A stretch of DNA of 64,000 nt from Apis mellifera (GCF_003254395.2 NC_037641.1:6811001-6875000), one strand, 5' to 3'; shown: positions 35,880-49,029, numbered from the stretch's first letter. Notes: generated by a model not told the origin, from the letters alone. Numbers and translations: made by a program.

Positions 35880-37301
35880 ATCGATTTCCTATCGTGGTCG
35901 ACCGGAGCCACCGATACTTTTACTTTATATCAACGTTTTGCGGCGATTTTTAGAAAAAAAAAAAAAAAAGAAAGAGAAAAGAAAAAAAGTAATAATAATA
36001 TAAATATAAATAAAGAATAAAAAGCTTGAAGCTTGCTAAAGGAAAAAAAGGGGGCAAAGCAAAATTGATGATGCGCGAGTGGACAACGAGTAAATATAGC
36101 ACGATAAACGATTAAAATGCGTGGATTTTATTTCGCGCACGGCCACTTCCTCTATTGTTAAGCTTGTTTTAATTAGTTGTGTTATATACGCGTAATATCA
36201 CGGTAATTAAGAAAATTTGCGTTAATTCTGAGAATGTGCTCGGGAAGGAAACGCGGAGTTTTTGTTTGATAACAGGTTCAGTTAAACGAAAACACGTATG
36301 TCGTGTTGTTTCTCATAATTAAACGACAGTACGTGGATTTTTAACGTGCATTTTGCGTGCTTTTCACGCTCGTTATTGCTTAAAAACTTAAATCTCTCCC
36401 GTTTTTTCCGGAGGGAAAGAAAGAAAGGAAAATACAAATAAATAAATAAATGTAAATATATCGAAAATTTGATTCGATGTTAAATACAATTTTTCGTACG
36501 TATAAAGGAAAAAAAAAATTACGACATTGCATTGCGTATTAAGGAAAAAATTATTCTATAGGTTTGGGGTGATCCGTTTCAGGTCACTGGATTTTTATTT
36601 TTATAAGAGTTGTTGTACGTACGGTGAGCTGAAAATTAATGGTATGCACACGGTATCATTAAATTAAATATCGGGTTTCCTGAAACGTTTAATGCCATCG
36701 CAATTTTTAAAGGAATGCGATTACGCAATGCGAAAAATGTTTTCCAGATCTGACACACGAATGAGGAATTAAAGACTTCTCCTCGAGCAAAGATCGCGTA
36801 TTTAATTTCGAATTTATTTAATATTAACAAACTTTTACCAGTTGAAAAAGTGTATAATCCTTATATTTTTCTCGAATTATTTCATTATAAATAATACAAT
36901 ATCTCTTTATCCTTATAATAAAAATTGATTCTAAAATTTTTATCCATAAAAATATATCTATAACAGAAACAAAAGAAAGCGAAAAATAATATCATTCGAT
37001 TTAAAAATTTTCCATACAATATATATTAACAAACTTTTTTACGATTATACTATTTTTTCTTTTTATCAGTTAATTCTTGTAAAATTTAACTTCTTTCTGT
37101 AATTTTTCATTTGCAAAGATTACAAACAAGGAAAAAACCATTCTCTTTCCATCCTCGATCATATCCAATCAAGATCGTAAAATATGCGTTTTGTAGAACG
37201 ATCTACGAAAGTCATCCCTCCTTTAATTATCGTCCAATTATGCTTTGCACGTTCGCCGATATTTTCGTGAATATTTTTTTTTAATCGAGGAGGAGACAAT
37301 A

Positions 37302-37339
<38 letters not shown>

Positions 37340-38290
37340 GATCTCTAGGATCCTCGTCAAGTTTTAGCCGCCAATTTAGATCGTGATCTTCGACATTATA
37401 ATACGATGATAAAACGATAAAAGGGTTTTCCCTCGATTCTCTAATAATAGTTTGCTCGCGTTGTCGATCACCCTGTATAAGGGGGGTTCGTGGATGCCAA
37501 GTGCCGCGTAAATTCGAAGGAGGGTTGTCGAGAAAACCTTGTTTCCCGTCAGCACGTGCTGTTCCATCCACCCTATCGATCTCTAACTAAATTAAATGGA
37601 CGGTGTACTATTGCTTAGACGCGCTGTTACGCGCGACATTTGTTATCGTCTTACGTGACGAGAGAACCTCGTTCGTTGATCGTTTTGTTTCTAATAAACG
37701 TCGATGGTCTTTTTCTTTCGTTCGTTTCTTCTTATTATCCGTTTTATTTTAGAATCTTCTGTCGTGAGTATTTTTTTTTAATTTTTTATTTCTTCTTCTT
37801 TACGCGAATGATGCAAGATTTATAAATGGAGATGGATTTAATTTAATGGAAAATCGAAGTTGAGGAGATTTTTTCAATTTCTATCCTTTTTTTCTATTTA
37901 TAAAGATTTATCTATTATTTGAATAAGTAGATCTTTCTTAAGATCCTTATATCCCAGATTTTGGAATTTGGAAAGTGAAGTCAGTCACAAATTATGATCA
38001 TAAAGTATTTCGTTCAACGAATCAAAAAAAGATCGTTCCATTTTCGCGACAATTTGAAATTTTTCCTCGCCACCAAATTCCGCCAGATTTCTCTCTATAA
38101 AAAGAAAGAAAAAGCAAGCAAAAATTATCTTCTTTCGACGATCCTGGTAAAGGAAGAAAGGACAAAGAGATAGGAATTCTTTATTCTCACCGCAATGGCG
38201 GAATCGAATTTTCGTTCGAAAGTAACCCGCGCCATGAATTATTCATTCCTTCTCCTTCCCTCCGTTTCGTCAATTTCGACCTACTGTCGC
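35880..38290. other. non-coding AT-rich DNA
   Basis: This contains A-rich tracts (35950-36000) and a GA microsatellite. A GC-richer patch at 37340-37590 has open frames on the minus strand but no splice sites. I see no supported gene. Confidence 0.55.
37306..37336. repeat. (GA)n microsatellite
   Basis: About 30 bp of AG repeat, preceded by AGGAGGAG and AGAGGG. Confidence 0.95.
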
Positions 38291-38299
38291 GAAACAAAG

Positions 38300-38780
38300 T
38301 TACCTTCGGGGGATACCGGTTAGGTGTGTTGAAAGGAGTGGCGACGGAGGAAACGATCTCGGGAAATATATGTGTGTGGATGGAAGTGGAGGAAGGATCG
38401 AGAGGTAACCTCGTGCATCTCGGTCAGGATTTCGCTGCACGTACATGCCGCGTACCATCCAGCGAAATGCAGCGGCGAAGCATACTGAAACCCGTCTTAC
38501 GAGCCAAGGCTATCGAGTGCATTCCGCGCTGGAGCGCGCTGCTCGTCCAACGATTTCTTCTAAGCTTCTAATTTTCGAGATTCGATCGTTTTACGGCCAG
38601 CCTTCGCGGAATCGAGCCCCTTTCTTTCTTTTTCTCTCTCTCTGTCTCTCTTCTTTCTTTCTTTCTTTTCAACTTGTTCCCCGGCAACGGTATTTTCCGC
38701 GTTTCCAGACTCGATGGAATTCCAGAGCAGGGCTTGGCTCACGTTGCCTCTTCTGCACATACGTAAGCGCCTTTGGACGC
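38300..38780 (+). other. CpG-rich island, coding status unclear
   Basis: A GC-rich block with an open plus frame at 38326-38571 (VATEETISGNICVWMEVEEG, later RRSILKPVLRAKAIECIPRW) and a donor-like GAGAG|GTAACC inside it. No good acceptor precedes it and other frames are also open. It could be an exon or promoter-associated sequence. Confidence 0.25.
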
Positions 38781-38887
38781 TTCGTTCGAAAAGAATACGT
38801 TAGATACGTTAGAAATCGAATTCTATTTTCGAGTGATAGTTTTGAGATATTATTCGATAGATTGACGAATAAATTGTGGAACGAGCA

Positions 38888-39270
38888 GATAACTTTCAAG
38901 GCGGATAGTGTTTAAGATAGTTGAAGAATTGAAAAGATGATACTCGATTTTTTGAATTAAATATTTGAAGAATATTATAAAGAATATTAAAAATTTCAAT
39001 ATTATAAATATTGAAGAATATATTTGAAGAATTATGGAACGAGTAGATAACTTTCAAGGCGGATAGTGTTTAAGATAGTTGAAGAATGAAAAGATGATAC
39101 TCGATTTTTTGAATTAAATATTTAAAGAATATTAAAAATTTCAATATTATAAATATTGAAGAATATATTTGAAGAATTATGGAATGAGTAGATAACTTTC
39201 AAGATTGATAGTGTTTAAGATAGTTGAAGAATGAAAAGATGATACTCGATTTTTGGAATTAAATATTCGA
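38888..39270. repeat. three-copy tandem array, ~145-158 bp unit
   Basis: Copies begin GATAACTTTCAAGGCGGATA at 38888 and 39046, and GATAACTTTCAAGATTGATA at 39191. Each continues GTGTTTAAGATAGTTGAAGA and GATGATACTCGATTTTTTGA or close variants. The third copy is shorter and more diverged. Confidence 0.93.
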
Positions 39271-39279
39271 AGAATATTT

Positions 39280-40590
39280 TTAAAATTGAATTAATTTAAG
39301 CTCCACATTGGATTAAAAATTTGTACGTCAACAACTTCAATCTTATCAATTCGTATCTTGCAAACTCACGTAGTTTAATCGCGAAGCGGAAACAAATCGT
39401 TATTATCATGAATCACGCGCATTGCATGAAACGAGTATGAATAATTAGGATTTCTATTCGTCCAGCAACGAGTCTTTTCCAAAATCAGTTAAGAATTCGT
39501 TTTTTCGAGGAAAATTTTACATTCGATTTTCGTCGAGATCCTTCGAATTAGATTATAATGGAACAGGTGGCACGTGGTCGTGTTTATTTCCGCGTGATGG
39601 CTAATCCGTTGAATCTTGTTTTGCGGCTGCGTACCGTAGTTGATCGACGAACACGAACGGGTCAGAATTTCCACAATTGAATAGGATGATATGATTCCAC
39701 GGCGGACGTTCTATCGAATTAGTTTGGCACAATTTATTGCTTTAGGTGTTGTATGGATTAAATTAGTATGTTTTACAACATTGCCTCGAAGCTAGAATTT
39801 CAACAACCGCAAATTATGGAATTTGAAACGTGTTCGAAATATGTTTAAATGGAAAAGTAGGTTTAAGACGTTTCATCAATTTTGTCATCTTTCTTTTAAT
39901 CTTTTGCTTTTATGCGATTTGGATAAACTGCCGGCTAAAAGTTCGAAAATTGTCGATTTTCTTTCGCGGTAAATTTTCGTCCATTCTTGATCCCTCGAAT
40001 TAGCCTCGAAATCCTTCGTTCGAACGAAGGATTTCCTCTGATAAACGTCCCAATTGAAATCCGTTAATACTACAGTTCTACGAACTATTTAAAACAGCAC
40101 GCGACTCGTTCGTTTCAGATAGGATTGGTAATCTTTTTACTAAACGTTTTCACCAAATCCTTTCGCAATAGTTTTCATTCCATTTCCACGTTACGACTTA
40201 TTGGAAAGCTTCTCGTAAAAAGTTTTTAAATTATCGAAATTCATATATCCAATTTTTTTATTTTTCCCTCCAAAGAAGATTCAAATTATACCTTTTCTCT
40301 CATCCCTTCCAACAAAAATTACTCAAAAATTATATCAAATTCTTCCATTCTCTCAATCGTCCATTTCTTTTTTTCCAATCAATCGTTCACCGATACCTGA
40401 TTCAAATTACTCTTCCTTTTTCCACCAGAATTCCCTAGATCCCTCGATGAATCGCCTCCTCCGTCCTTCATCCTCCTTCTTACCCATCCAACCACTCGCA
40501 CGTGCCTCGATTGACAGATGCAACAACTGATTCGCTCTTGTAACGCGGTTGGAAGGAGGGAGGAAGGAGAGAGAGAGATAAAAGTTGGGG
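39280..40590. other. non-coding DNA
   Basis: AT-rich with no exon visible. It contains the perfect palindrome at 40008-40035, listed separately. Confidence 0.55.
40008..40035. repeat. perfect 28-bp palindrome
   Basis: GAAATCCTTCGTTC is followed directly by GAACGAAGGATTTC, an exact reverse complement with no spacer. No open frame or splice signal depends on it. Confidence 0.97.
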
Positions 40591-40594
40591 TGGT

Positions 40595-41070
40595 GGTTTA
40601 AACGGCATTGTCTCGCCCGATTATTATTACCCTTTGTTGCGCACCGGTCGCCGAGGCTCGTTGCCAGCAGGCCCTCGCCAAATTCGATGAAATGTTTGCA
40701 GCCACTTAGAGCCGCTACCCCCTCGAACGAGCGTCGGATCTTTTGTGACGCAGGGCAAAGAGGGTGGGCCGCGACCGATCGCAAACATTCGTGGATCCGC
40801 ACCGGAAGGATTATATTGTTCCCTCGAGTGGGCGCAGTTCCTCTCCTTTATCCTGCGGTTAATTCCCGCGGGATTTCACGCCGGAGAAGATCCCCCCGTT
40901 GAAATGGGGGGAAAGAGGGAGGGGAGAAATGGGTTGATGCACGCGATGATGGTCTCCTTGATTATCCCCGTGATTTCGAATTGGAATCTCTGGGCGAAGC
41001 TGGGTAAGCAACGAGTAACGAGAAAGATTGTATCTTTCCGGGAAAACGCGGTGGTTACTTTCGCTCATGA
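40595..41070 (+). promoter_or_regulatory. CpG-rich block with possible first exon
   Basis: A strongly GC- and CpG-rich block is open in several frames. Near its end an ATG at about 40948 reads MMVSLIIPVISNWNLWAKLG and meets CTGG|GTAAGCA at about 41001, a plausible donor. This could be a promoter with a short first coding exon in the plus direction. Both strands are open, so the coding call is weak. Confidence 0.28.
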
Positions 41071-41079
41071 ATAATTGAT

Positions 41080-42500
41080 CCGGTAAACGGGTCGGTTTGC
41101 GCGATCCTTGTCGAGTGTCGCGTTTATTATCGTGGTTGCAATGCGAGATTTCTGTAGAGAGAAAGAGAGAGAGAATGATTTTTTTCTGGAAAGATGCGTT
41201 TCATCGAGATATTTCGAATATTTTTCAAAGTTCGTTCCAATCCCTTCCGAACAAATCCTAATTAATCTTTGTAATAAAAGTAAAGTAAAGAATGTCGCGA
41301 AAAATAATTAACTCTCGACGAAGAATGACGAAAAACGTATATTTTTCCTCGAAAATTTAATCCGGGAAGGGGAGAAAATCTCCAATAATTTTCCCCCTTT
41401 TTTTTTTTTCACGAAGTTAATGTATATTCGGTTCACGGTGTACCGGCGAAATGAGAATTCTCGAGCTGTGCGTGATTCTTTTAGAGAAAAAAAAAAAACG
41501 GGAGAAGAAAATCCACACCGGGGTGGAATTATACGTCAAAAGTGACACCGCCTGTTCCGAAAGCGGGTGTTCCCTCGTGTGCAACCGCGTTCCCGCGGTT
41601 CCCGTGCAGAAACTTTTCCCGGCAATTTGTCTACGAGGGTGGAAAACGAGTCCGCGGCGGTGTATTCTCGAGTCCGCTCCCTCCCCCTCCTCCTCCGCCG
41701 CGAAACTTTTTTAATATAAGGATTCGGGTTGGCCCACCTACGCGAGCACAATCTCTCCCACGTCGTCGACGTCTCTCGTTATTTCGCGTTCGAGAGCGAA
41801 ACTTCTCCTCTCGCAAAACAAAACCTCCCCCCCATCGGATCCATTTTCCATTCCAGAAGCCAAGGAGAGGAGACCAAAGTCCGGATAACTTTTCAACGTT
41901 TGATTAATTCCTTCTCATCGGTTTCACGATTGAACGATTCTTCACGAGATTCTTGCAACCTTTTTTGGTCTCTCTTTCTCTCTCTCTCTCAGAAATCGTT
42001 TCGTTTTTCTTAATTGAGAGAGGGGTTGGAAAGCGCACGCGGTTGGAAAATGAGAGAGAGAAAAAAAAGAATATTTCAAAGAGCTTTTTGTGGGAACGGA
42101 CTTTCCTTCTTGTGGGTCCGTGCGTTCTACCTCTGGCAAAAAACGCGAATTTCCCTACGGTTGGGACGAAAGTTTGCGTTTTTTAATTAACCGGCTGCGG
42201 TCCTTTCTCGGTCCACCCTTCTCCCCTCTTATCATGGATGATATTAACGAGATGGAAATTGTCGAGATCGAAATCGAGTATTTTTGCTTCGCAGTTTCGG
42301 AAAGGATTTATTTTTTTGAAAATCGAAAGAGAGATTTTAATCGAGACGATTGTTCGCATTCACGTTGAACGATTTCCCATAAAAATTCGTCTAATTGAAA
42401 ATTTTGTCAGATTTATTGATCCAATCCATGATATGTTTAATTTAAATAATTTAAAGAAGTCACATTTTTCTTTCTACATATTTCGGGTCAAATTCAAACG
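41080..42500. other. non-coding DNA with GC-rich patch
   Basis: 41480-41760 is CpG-rich and open on both strands. A CT repeat lies at 41970-41990. A TTTTGCTTCGCAG acceptor-like tract at about 42292 is followed by an AT-rich frame without coding character. No exon is supported. Confidence 0.45.
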
Positions 42501-42539
42501 AATATTTTGTCGAATCATTCCTGTCTTTCATTCTTGGAG

Positions 42540-42698
42540 AGAGACGCATTGGCGCAGCGCATTGGCGCAATGAAACAGCAATGTAATAGAACGTGCTACT
42601 ACGTCCACAGGCTAACGGATATTCCACCGAAGGAAGTAGAAAAGGGGTATAATTTCCCGAATGGAACGTATTACGGCAATCTCGGAAGCATTATGAGG
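42540..42698 (+). CDS. possible internal coding exon, unrecognised
   Basis: A pyrimidine-rich run (TTCCTGTCTTTCATTCTTGGAG) precedes an open frame reading RDALAQRIGAMKQQCNRTCY, YVHRLTDIPPKEVEKGYNFP and NGTYYGNLGSIMR. It stops at AGG|GTAATT (42699), a usable donor at phase 0. Composition is protein-like, with two Cys and two N-glycosylation sequons (NRT, NGT), which would suit an extracellular segment. A direct GCGCAGCGCATTGGCGCA repeat lies at the start. Flanks are AT-rich. No family is recognised with confidence. Confidence 0.4.
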
Positions 42699-42719
42699 GT
42701 AATTTTTGAATTCTGAAAG

Positions 42720-43440
42720 CTGGCCATCAGAAACGAAGATACGGTGCATTCGCGGGTTAAACATTGTAATTTAAATATACCTTTGAAAATAGTACCGATA
42801 ATTGGAAACGAAAGAGTACGCTTCCGCTTAGATACGGTTTTTTAAAAAAATTGCTTCGAATCTTTTAAATCTTATTCATTTCGTGCAGTTTTTTTTTTTT
42901 TTATCTTCGAAAATAAAATTACACTTATCTTTCTATCTTTCCTAATTGTGACGTGTCTTTTATATTGTATATATAAAAAAAAAATACTTAATTTTTAGAG
43001 ATACACCCTTTGCAACGACAAAATTAACACTACCGAAAATAGAACGTTACCCACACGAGTGACACAATCGCTTAATAAGCCATCTAATATTTCCAAAGCC
43101 CACATACTCTATCCTGACGCAAGGTACACATTCAATAAAATTATCCTCATCAACTCCTACAGCTTCATTTTTCACGTCATATTACATTACGATCTAATTT
43201 AAACCTTCCCGCTATACTTCTTATTCTAGCCTCTAGCTTTCTTTGTGAATGATATCTCGAGGCTTTGTGCGTGCCACTCTTTAGACCGTTATGAAATGGC
43301 AAAAGACGAATGAACTTGTTTCGTCGCACGGCTCGACTCCACTCTGTGTTAATATTCATTTCTCACTTGAACGTAATCATACTTGACTGAAAGGGTTCAT
43401 TGATAATAATAAATAAAAGGATTCGTTCGTAGGGAGGATA
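42720..43440. other. non-coding AT-rich DNA
   Basis: I see no exon here. T-rich and A-rich tracts occur at about 42888 and 42975. Confidence 0.55.
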
Positions 43441-43441
43441 T

Positions 43442-44240
43442 TCTAAAAGTATAATTCAATTTTAAACGTAGTTTTAACCTACCATTCTTTCTTTCTTTTA
43501 TCATCACACAGATTAAAAAATATTTCTTTTTCTATTTCAATTTAAAATTCAAAGTTCAGTCTCGATACTCGATATCATAATTTTTTCGAAATTCGAAAAA
43601 AAGAAAAAGAAAAGAATATAACGTGTTATTCTCGATCTCACGATTTTACGTACAATTTAAACGTAGTTTTAATCATTCTTTCTTTCTTTTATCTTTTCTT
43701 TTTACCATCTGTAGATTAAAAAATATTTCTTTTTCTATTTCAATTTAAAATTCAAAGTTCAGTCTCGATACTCGATATCATAATTTTTTCGAAATTCGAA
43801 AAGAAAAAAAAAATATAACGTATTATTCTCGATCTCACGATTTTACGTACGATTTAAACGTAGTTTTAACGTACCATTCTTTCTTTCTTTTATCTTTTCT
43901 TTTTACCATCTGTAGATTAAAAAATATTTCTTTTTCTATTTCAATTTAAAATTCAAAGTTCAGTCTCGATATTCGATAATTTTTTCGAAATTCGAAAAGA
44001 AAAAAAAAAAAGAATATAACGTGTTATTCTCGATCTCACGATTTTACGTACGATTTAAACGTAGTTTTAACCATTCTTTCTTTCTTTTATCTTTTCTTTT
44101 TACCATCTGTAGATTAAAAAATATTTCTTTTTCTATTTCAATTTAAAATTCAAAGTTCAATCTCGATACTCGATATCATAATTTTTTCGAAATTCGAAAA
44201 GAAAAAGAATATAACGTGTTATTCTCGATCTCACGATTAT
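43442..44240. repeat. four-copy tandem array, ~200 bp unit
   Basis: The anchor GATTAAAAAATATTTCTTTT recurs at 43512, 43714, 43915 and 44112, giving a steady period of 197-202 bp. Units contain TTCAATTTAAAATTCAAAGT, TCTCGATACTCGATATCATA, TTTTTTCGAAATTCGAAAA and ATTCTCGATCTCACGATT. Variation is mostly in the A-run length and one missing TCATA segment. The regular period and high identity mark a young minisatellite-like array. Confidence 0.95.
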
Positions 44241-44353
44241 GGAAGGTATAGGCGAAGGTATGCTCAAAGCAAAAGTGCGTCGAGATGCGGCGGAACAGCC
44301 AATTGGCTCGAAAGCCATTGCGAATGTTTTATAGCATGTATGTGCTCTATCTC
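44239..44353 (+). CDS. two overlapping short ORFs, one with splice donor
   Basis: Immediately after the repeat array an ATG at 44239 opens a 31-codon frame (MEGIGEGMLKAKVRRDAAEQ, ending IANVL) to a TAG at about 44334. A second ATG at 44285 in another frame gives MRRNSQLARKPLRMFYSMYV and LYL, then CTC|GTAAGTA at 44354, a strong donor apart from the base before it. GC content is locally raised. Either could be a first coding exon or an upstream ORF of an unidentified plus-strand transcript. Confidence 0.25.
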
Positions 44354-44359
44354 GTAAGT

Positions 44360-47300
44360 ACTTATTGCTATGCAGAGATGGAAAATGATCGAGACAGAGA
44401 GAGAGAGGATCACGCGTTCCCTCCGTCTAATTTACTCATCGACACTCGTGCGCACGATCTGATTCGGAATTTATCTAAGAAATAAAAATCTTCTCGTTCC
44501 TCTTTCCAGATCGTTTCTTTTTATACCTTTACTCGAGTGGTGCTCGAGAGACAGAGCTATAAAAGTATAAACATAACGTAAAGTATTCGTGATAACCCTG
44601 TTTCTTCTGTTTTCGTGCATTTTTTCCCTTCCTTGCTCTTATTGTATCACAAAAAGTCGTTATGACTCGAAGATGCATAAACCTCTTGACTCTAGTGAAC
44701 GAGAGTGGAGGAGAGATTTCAACAACTCATTCAACGAATTCTGACCTATTTATTATCTCAACTTTGTAACTTAATCATTTGGTCTCAGCGTTAATAATAT
44801 TCAACAATGGTAAAATGAATCTAAGACTTTTTACAACATGCATATCTCTTCGTTGCGCAAATATTTTACTTGTCGTTCGTTGCATTATTATTAGCATAAA
44901 AGTTGCGTAAGCAGGCTTGAGGATTTGATCCAAGCTTCCATCCTTCTTTTTCCTCTTCTTCTTCTCCTTGTTTTTTTCTTATGTTAATTTTGTTTCGTCC
45001 CGGGGATCGCGAATGAGAGTGGAAAATCGTTCGATTCCACGGAAGGCAGTGGAGAAAAGTCGGGGTCACTCGGTTTCAGGATCGATCACACGCGGTTGTG
45101 GGGCAACGAAAGGCTTCGTTAGATAGGCTTGTTTATATATATCTTGAGGAAAAAGTGTAACGCGAGTGGTTGTGGCACAACTTGTTTGAATTGTTAACGG
45201 AGGGAGGGAGTTTTGTTTTCAAGGGTGGTTGGATTTAAGGGAGAAGGTGAGAAGCAAGGGTTGGTCGAGGGTTAGAAAGGAGTGATATTTAATTTGCTTG
45301 GCTCGCGAAAGATCGTCGTATTTTTACAGGCAAATTTTATTTTAATCCCGATATTTGATATTTGCTATTTTTCCATTTATACAGATAAAGATAAAATTTT
45401 AAAAATAATATGCGGCCGGAGGCGTGTATTATTTTAACATAATATCTTTATAAGTTGATTTTCAAATTTTCTAAAAATATATATATTTTTTTTTTCATTA
45501 AACGTAAAAGTATTAAACGCGATAAATTAATCAAGGATGTATAATAAATTCTTTTTAACCTCTTCATTTTAAATTCATTCTGCGGAATTCCGCGGTTAAC
45601 CGAATCAGTGTGTCACGCGATATTTATTTTAATTTTTATTCCCCGCTTTTTCCTTATAAATTTATCACGTGACCCAGGTATTAAACGAAAGATTTACGAC
45701 AATGACGTATAATTCTTCAACAACTGTTGATGAATTTCTGTGACCTGTGCATCTAACCTTTTGCTCGCCAATATTCTTCGGGAATATTATACGAACAGGC
45801 ATTCATTTGGATTTCGTGGAAGTGTCAGGCCACGGACGATTACCATCCCCTTTCGTTATAATGCTACACGTCGCATAGAAATGCACGTCGTTCTATGAAT
45901 AATTCCGGGACTAGCGCCTCTATTCGGGGTCGGGAATAAAATTTCAATGAAACAATCTTTCACGCATCAAAATTCTTTGATCTTTTTAAAAAAATGTTAC
46001 CCGTACAAATTTCGATTATCCTTTAACGTACACCATTAATTTCTTATTTATTTTTTCTCTTTCAAACCGAACACCTTCTTATTAACAAAATTTCGAAATC
46101 GAATCTCTCTTTCTTTCCAAATTTTTATCGCAATCTTCGAAAAAATTCCAAGCCCAAATCCAAGCCTCATTCTCTTTCGATTCAAATCAACTTGCCTTTC
46201 TTTATCGATCAAACGAGATAGGTACGCGTTTCCTTCGATCCTCCTCCTCCAGTTGGAAAACTTCCCATTACTTTTGCATCCTGCCGGCACAATGGCGTAA
46301 TCGTATTAGGCGTTTTATCGCGGCCAAAGGGAGGCCAGCATCAAATATGCAATCGGGATCGCGTCGAGCAGTCACGTACGAGCCGACGACCATCCTCTCT
46401 CTCTCTCTTTCTGTTTTTCACCGCATCGAAAAGTAGGATATGAACGACGCCCCTAATTTCGTTTCACGTAAACCGTGCGCGTCTCCTACACACTCGCCTT
46501 TTCATAAAACCGGCTTTTGTACGTCGACCTCTCCTCTCTCTCTCTCTGTTTCTTTCTTCTTTCCCCCGCGTACGTACATTGTACACGCACATATGCGTGG
46601 TTGTGTCGTCGAAAGGAAAACGAGCAGCTGCGTCTTTTGCGGGCATAATGCCTAGGTAATTAGAAATAAATTGACAACAACTGACTGATAACGTTCCACG
46701 ATTCAATGGAAATAGTTGGGTCGCGTATGGGCCCCCCCATTTTCTGATGAATAGTCTTTGTTAATGAAGTTACGAGAGAGAAGCCTCCTCGGTTCCTCGG
46801 TTAATTGCGTTAAATTAGCTCCAACTTGGAGCAGGCGAAGAATAATGCTCGTTGTTCCTCGAGTTATCGGTGGTGTGTGCATTGATTTCGTTTCGCCACT
46901 GCGTTTATGCAACCTCGCGAAAAACTTGGGAAATATCGATGATTGAATTATTCTGAATCGGGTTCTCTATTCTAACTTGTTAACTTGAGAATGGATTTTT
47001 TTCGGTCGAAGATGTCGCCAAGATTGGGATAATAAAATTTTTCACGTAAATGAAAAGTTAGAAAGAGGAAGAGTTTGTTTCTTCCAAGAAGAAAAATTTT
47101 CTCTCAATTTTTCTCCTCCTTCTTCTTCCTTCGTCTCAATTTATAGATGGTATTCTGGCAATCAAAGATGTCAACGTTAACAGCTTCCTTTTTTTTTTTT
47201 TTGATAAGGATATAATCACTTGGTGCTTGATATTTTGTCGTCGATTCCTATTTTCCTTTTAATTAACTTGTATAATTTTTTTGATAAGAAGAGGAATTAT

Positions 47301-49025
47301 GTATGGATTAATTATGTTGCTGGTTTCGTGTTCCATTTTCGCGGAATATTTTTAGAAAAGTCGTAACATCTGACGTTCATGAATTTCTTTCAGCCAGAAT
47401 TTTTGGACAAGATATCTCTCTTTCATTTTAAAGTGTTTGAATAGATTATGCAGAAATAAATTTTTGTGAGATAAATAAAGATGCAACGTGCTTATATACA
47501 TACACATAATATATATAGTAATCGTATAATGTTCGTTTGGATTGGAAATATTGTGAAAACACGTAGGAGGTGATATTGATCGGTATAAAGGTGCGAAGAC
47601 TAAAAATATTTTAACCGTGAAACAAATTTATTAAAAGTAAAATTGTGCGCCATCATTTTTTGACCGTTTCTGTATTAATTTAAGTTGCATCCTCCTCGAA
47701 CGCATGATTCAAATATTTCAATTTAAATTGATCGTATTTATATAAAGCGTTACGTGATCGATTAAAATTCTTCTCCAATTATCCTAATAATGGATTAGAT
47801 AAGAATAGGCGATGCTCCGTAACGTGAATGATGCTCGAATCAAAGATGCAATGAATAAAGCAATGATAAACGAAATTATAAATCAAGATAAAATAACAGG
47901 ACACGATTCACGAGTAAAATTAATCTAACTTTATATTCATAAGGCATATAATAATCAACGTGTTTTATCATTGATTTTAATTAACGAATTTTATAAAAAA
48001 AATTGTGCTCGATTATGAGTGCAAGTGAAGAAGGTGGATCGATACGTGTTATTAAATTTAAAAAATCCATTGGAATCCATGAAATTTCTCTGAGATATAG
48101 CCAGGATATGTGTCAAGTCTCCAGAACTGGAAGTGACATTCGCTTCGTTCCACTTTCGAAGGGCTCTTGAACTTCTTCTTTTTTTTTCTTTTTTTTTTTT
48201 AAACTCCACGTGCAGCTTCTTCTGTTTGTCCGATAGTCTTTGCTTAAAAAGCTGGAAGAATGCATCATCTCTTCTAAGTGATATCTTCTTTCTCAAATTG
48301 GATTTTAAAATCTCGATTTAAAACGACGAAATCTTTCTTCTATTTTTGTCAAAATCTCTTTCTCTTTCTTTTTTTTTTTTATTTCGTACGTTTATCATTC
48401 TACGATTGAAATGTCAAATAATTGGTTGATACTCGAATTCTTCTTTGATTGAAATATTCTTTCTAATTTGATACGCTAATGAGCGAAGTGATTATTCGAA
48501 TTCGTATTTATGTAGAAAGTGCATTTACTATTCGGTTTTGCAATATTTATAATTGGAGATAAGAAAATGCAAATAGATAAACGATCTGTTCCAGTGAAAA
48601 TTTTGTTCGATTTTAAACGTTATTTGAGAAATTTAATTGCATTTAGGAATGCAAGTGAATGATCACTCAGATAAGAAAAGAAAGTGGATGGGAGATTTGA
48701 ATTATCCATATATAATATGATTTAACTTTCAAAATTTACTTGCTTGTATCTTGATATAGAAATATTTAAGACCGATCTGTTATCTTTTAAATTCTTCTGT
48801 TAATCTCTTGTTTAAATAATCATGGGATTAATCCCAAGTATTTACGATGCGTGAAAGAAATATCTGGAATATCTTTTTTTAAAAACAAATAAATCTTTCG
48901 AAGGGGAATTTAAAATCGTAATTTCAAGTTGCTAATAAGTCGAGTCATAACTGGACTTAAGCAACCTCTCGTTTCTTTCAAAATTTCTTTCGAAGGAAGC
49001 GAATTACGAATTCTTCATTGTTGAT
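44360..49025. other. non-coding DNA
   Basis: Mostly AT-rich. CpG-richer patches at 44990-45260, 45800-45930 and 46290-46660 contain open frames in several phases without paired splice sites. Donor-like GAGAAG|GTGAGAA occurs near 45247 on the plus strand. I see no supported exon. Confidence 0.45.
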
Positions 49026-49029
49026 ACAA

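Noticed and set aside
37376..37567. Minus-strand 63-codon protein-like frame (NKVFSTTLLRIYAALGIHEP)
   Set aside because: No acceptor or donor and an overlapping frame is equally open; probably conserved or neutral non-coding DNA.
42285..42340. Possible continuation of the RapGEF gene (GCAG|TTTCGGAAAG)
   Set aside because: The phase fits and FGK is reminiscent of the expected next residues. The following residues and AT-rich codons do not fit the family, and no donor follows.
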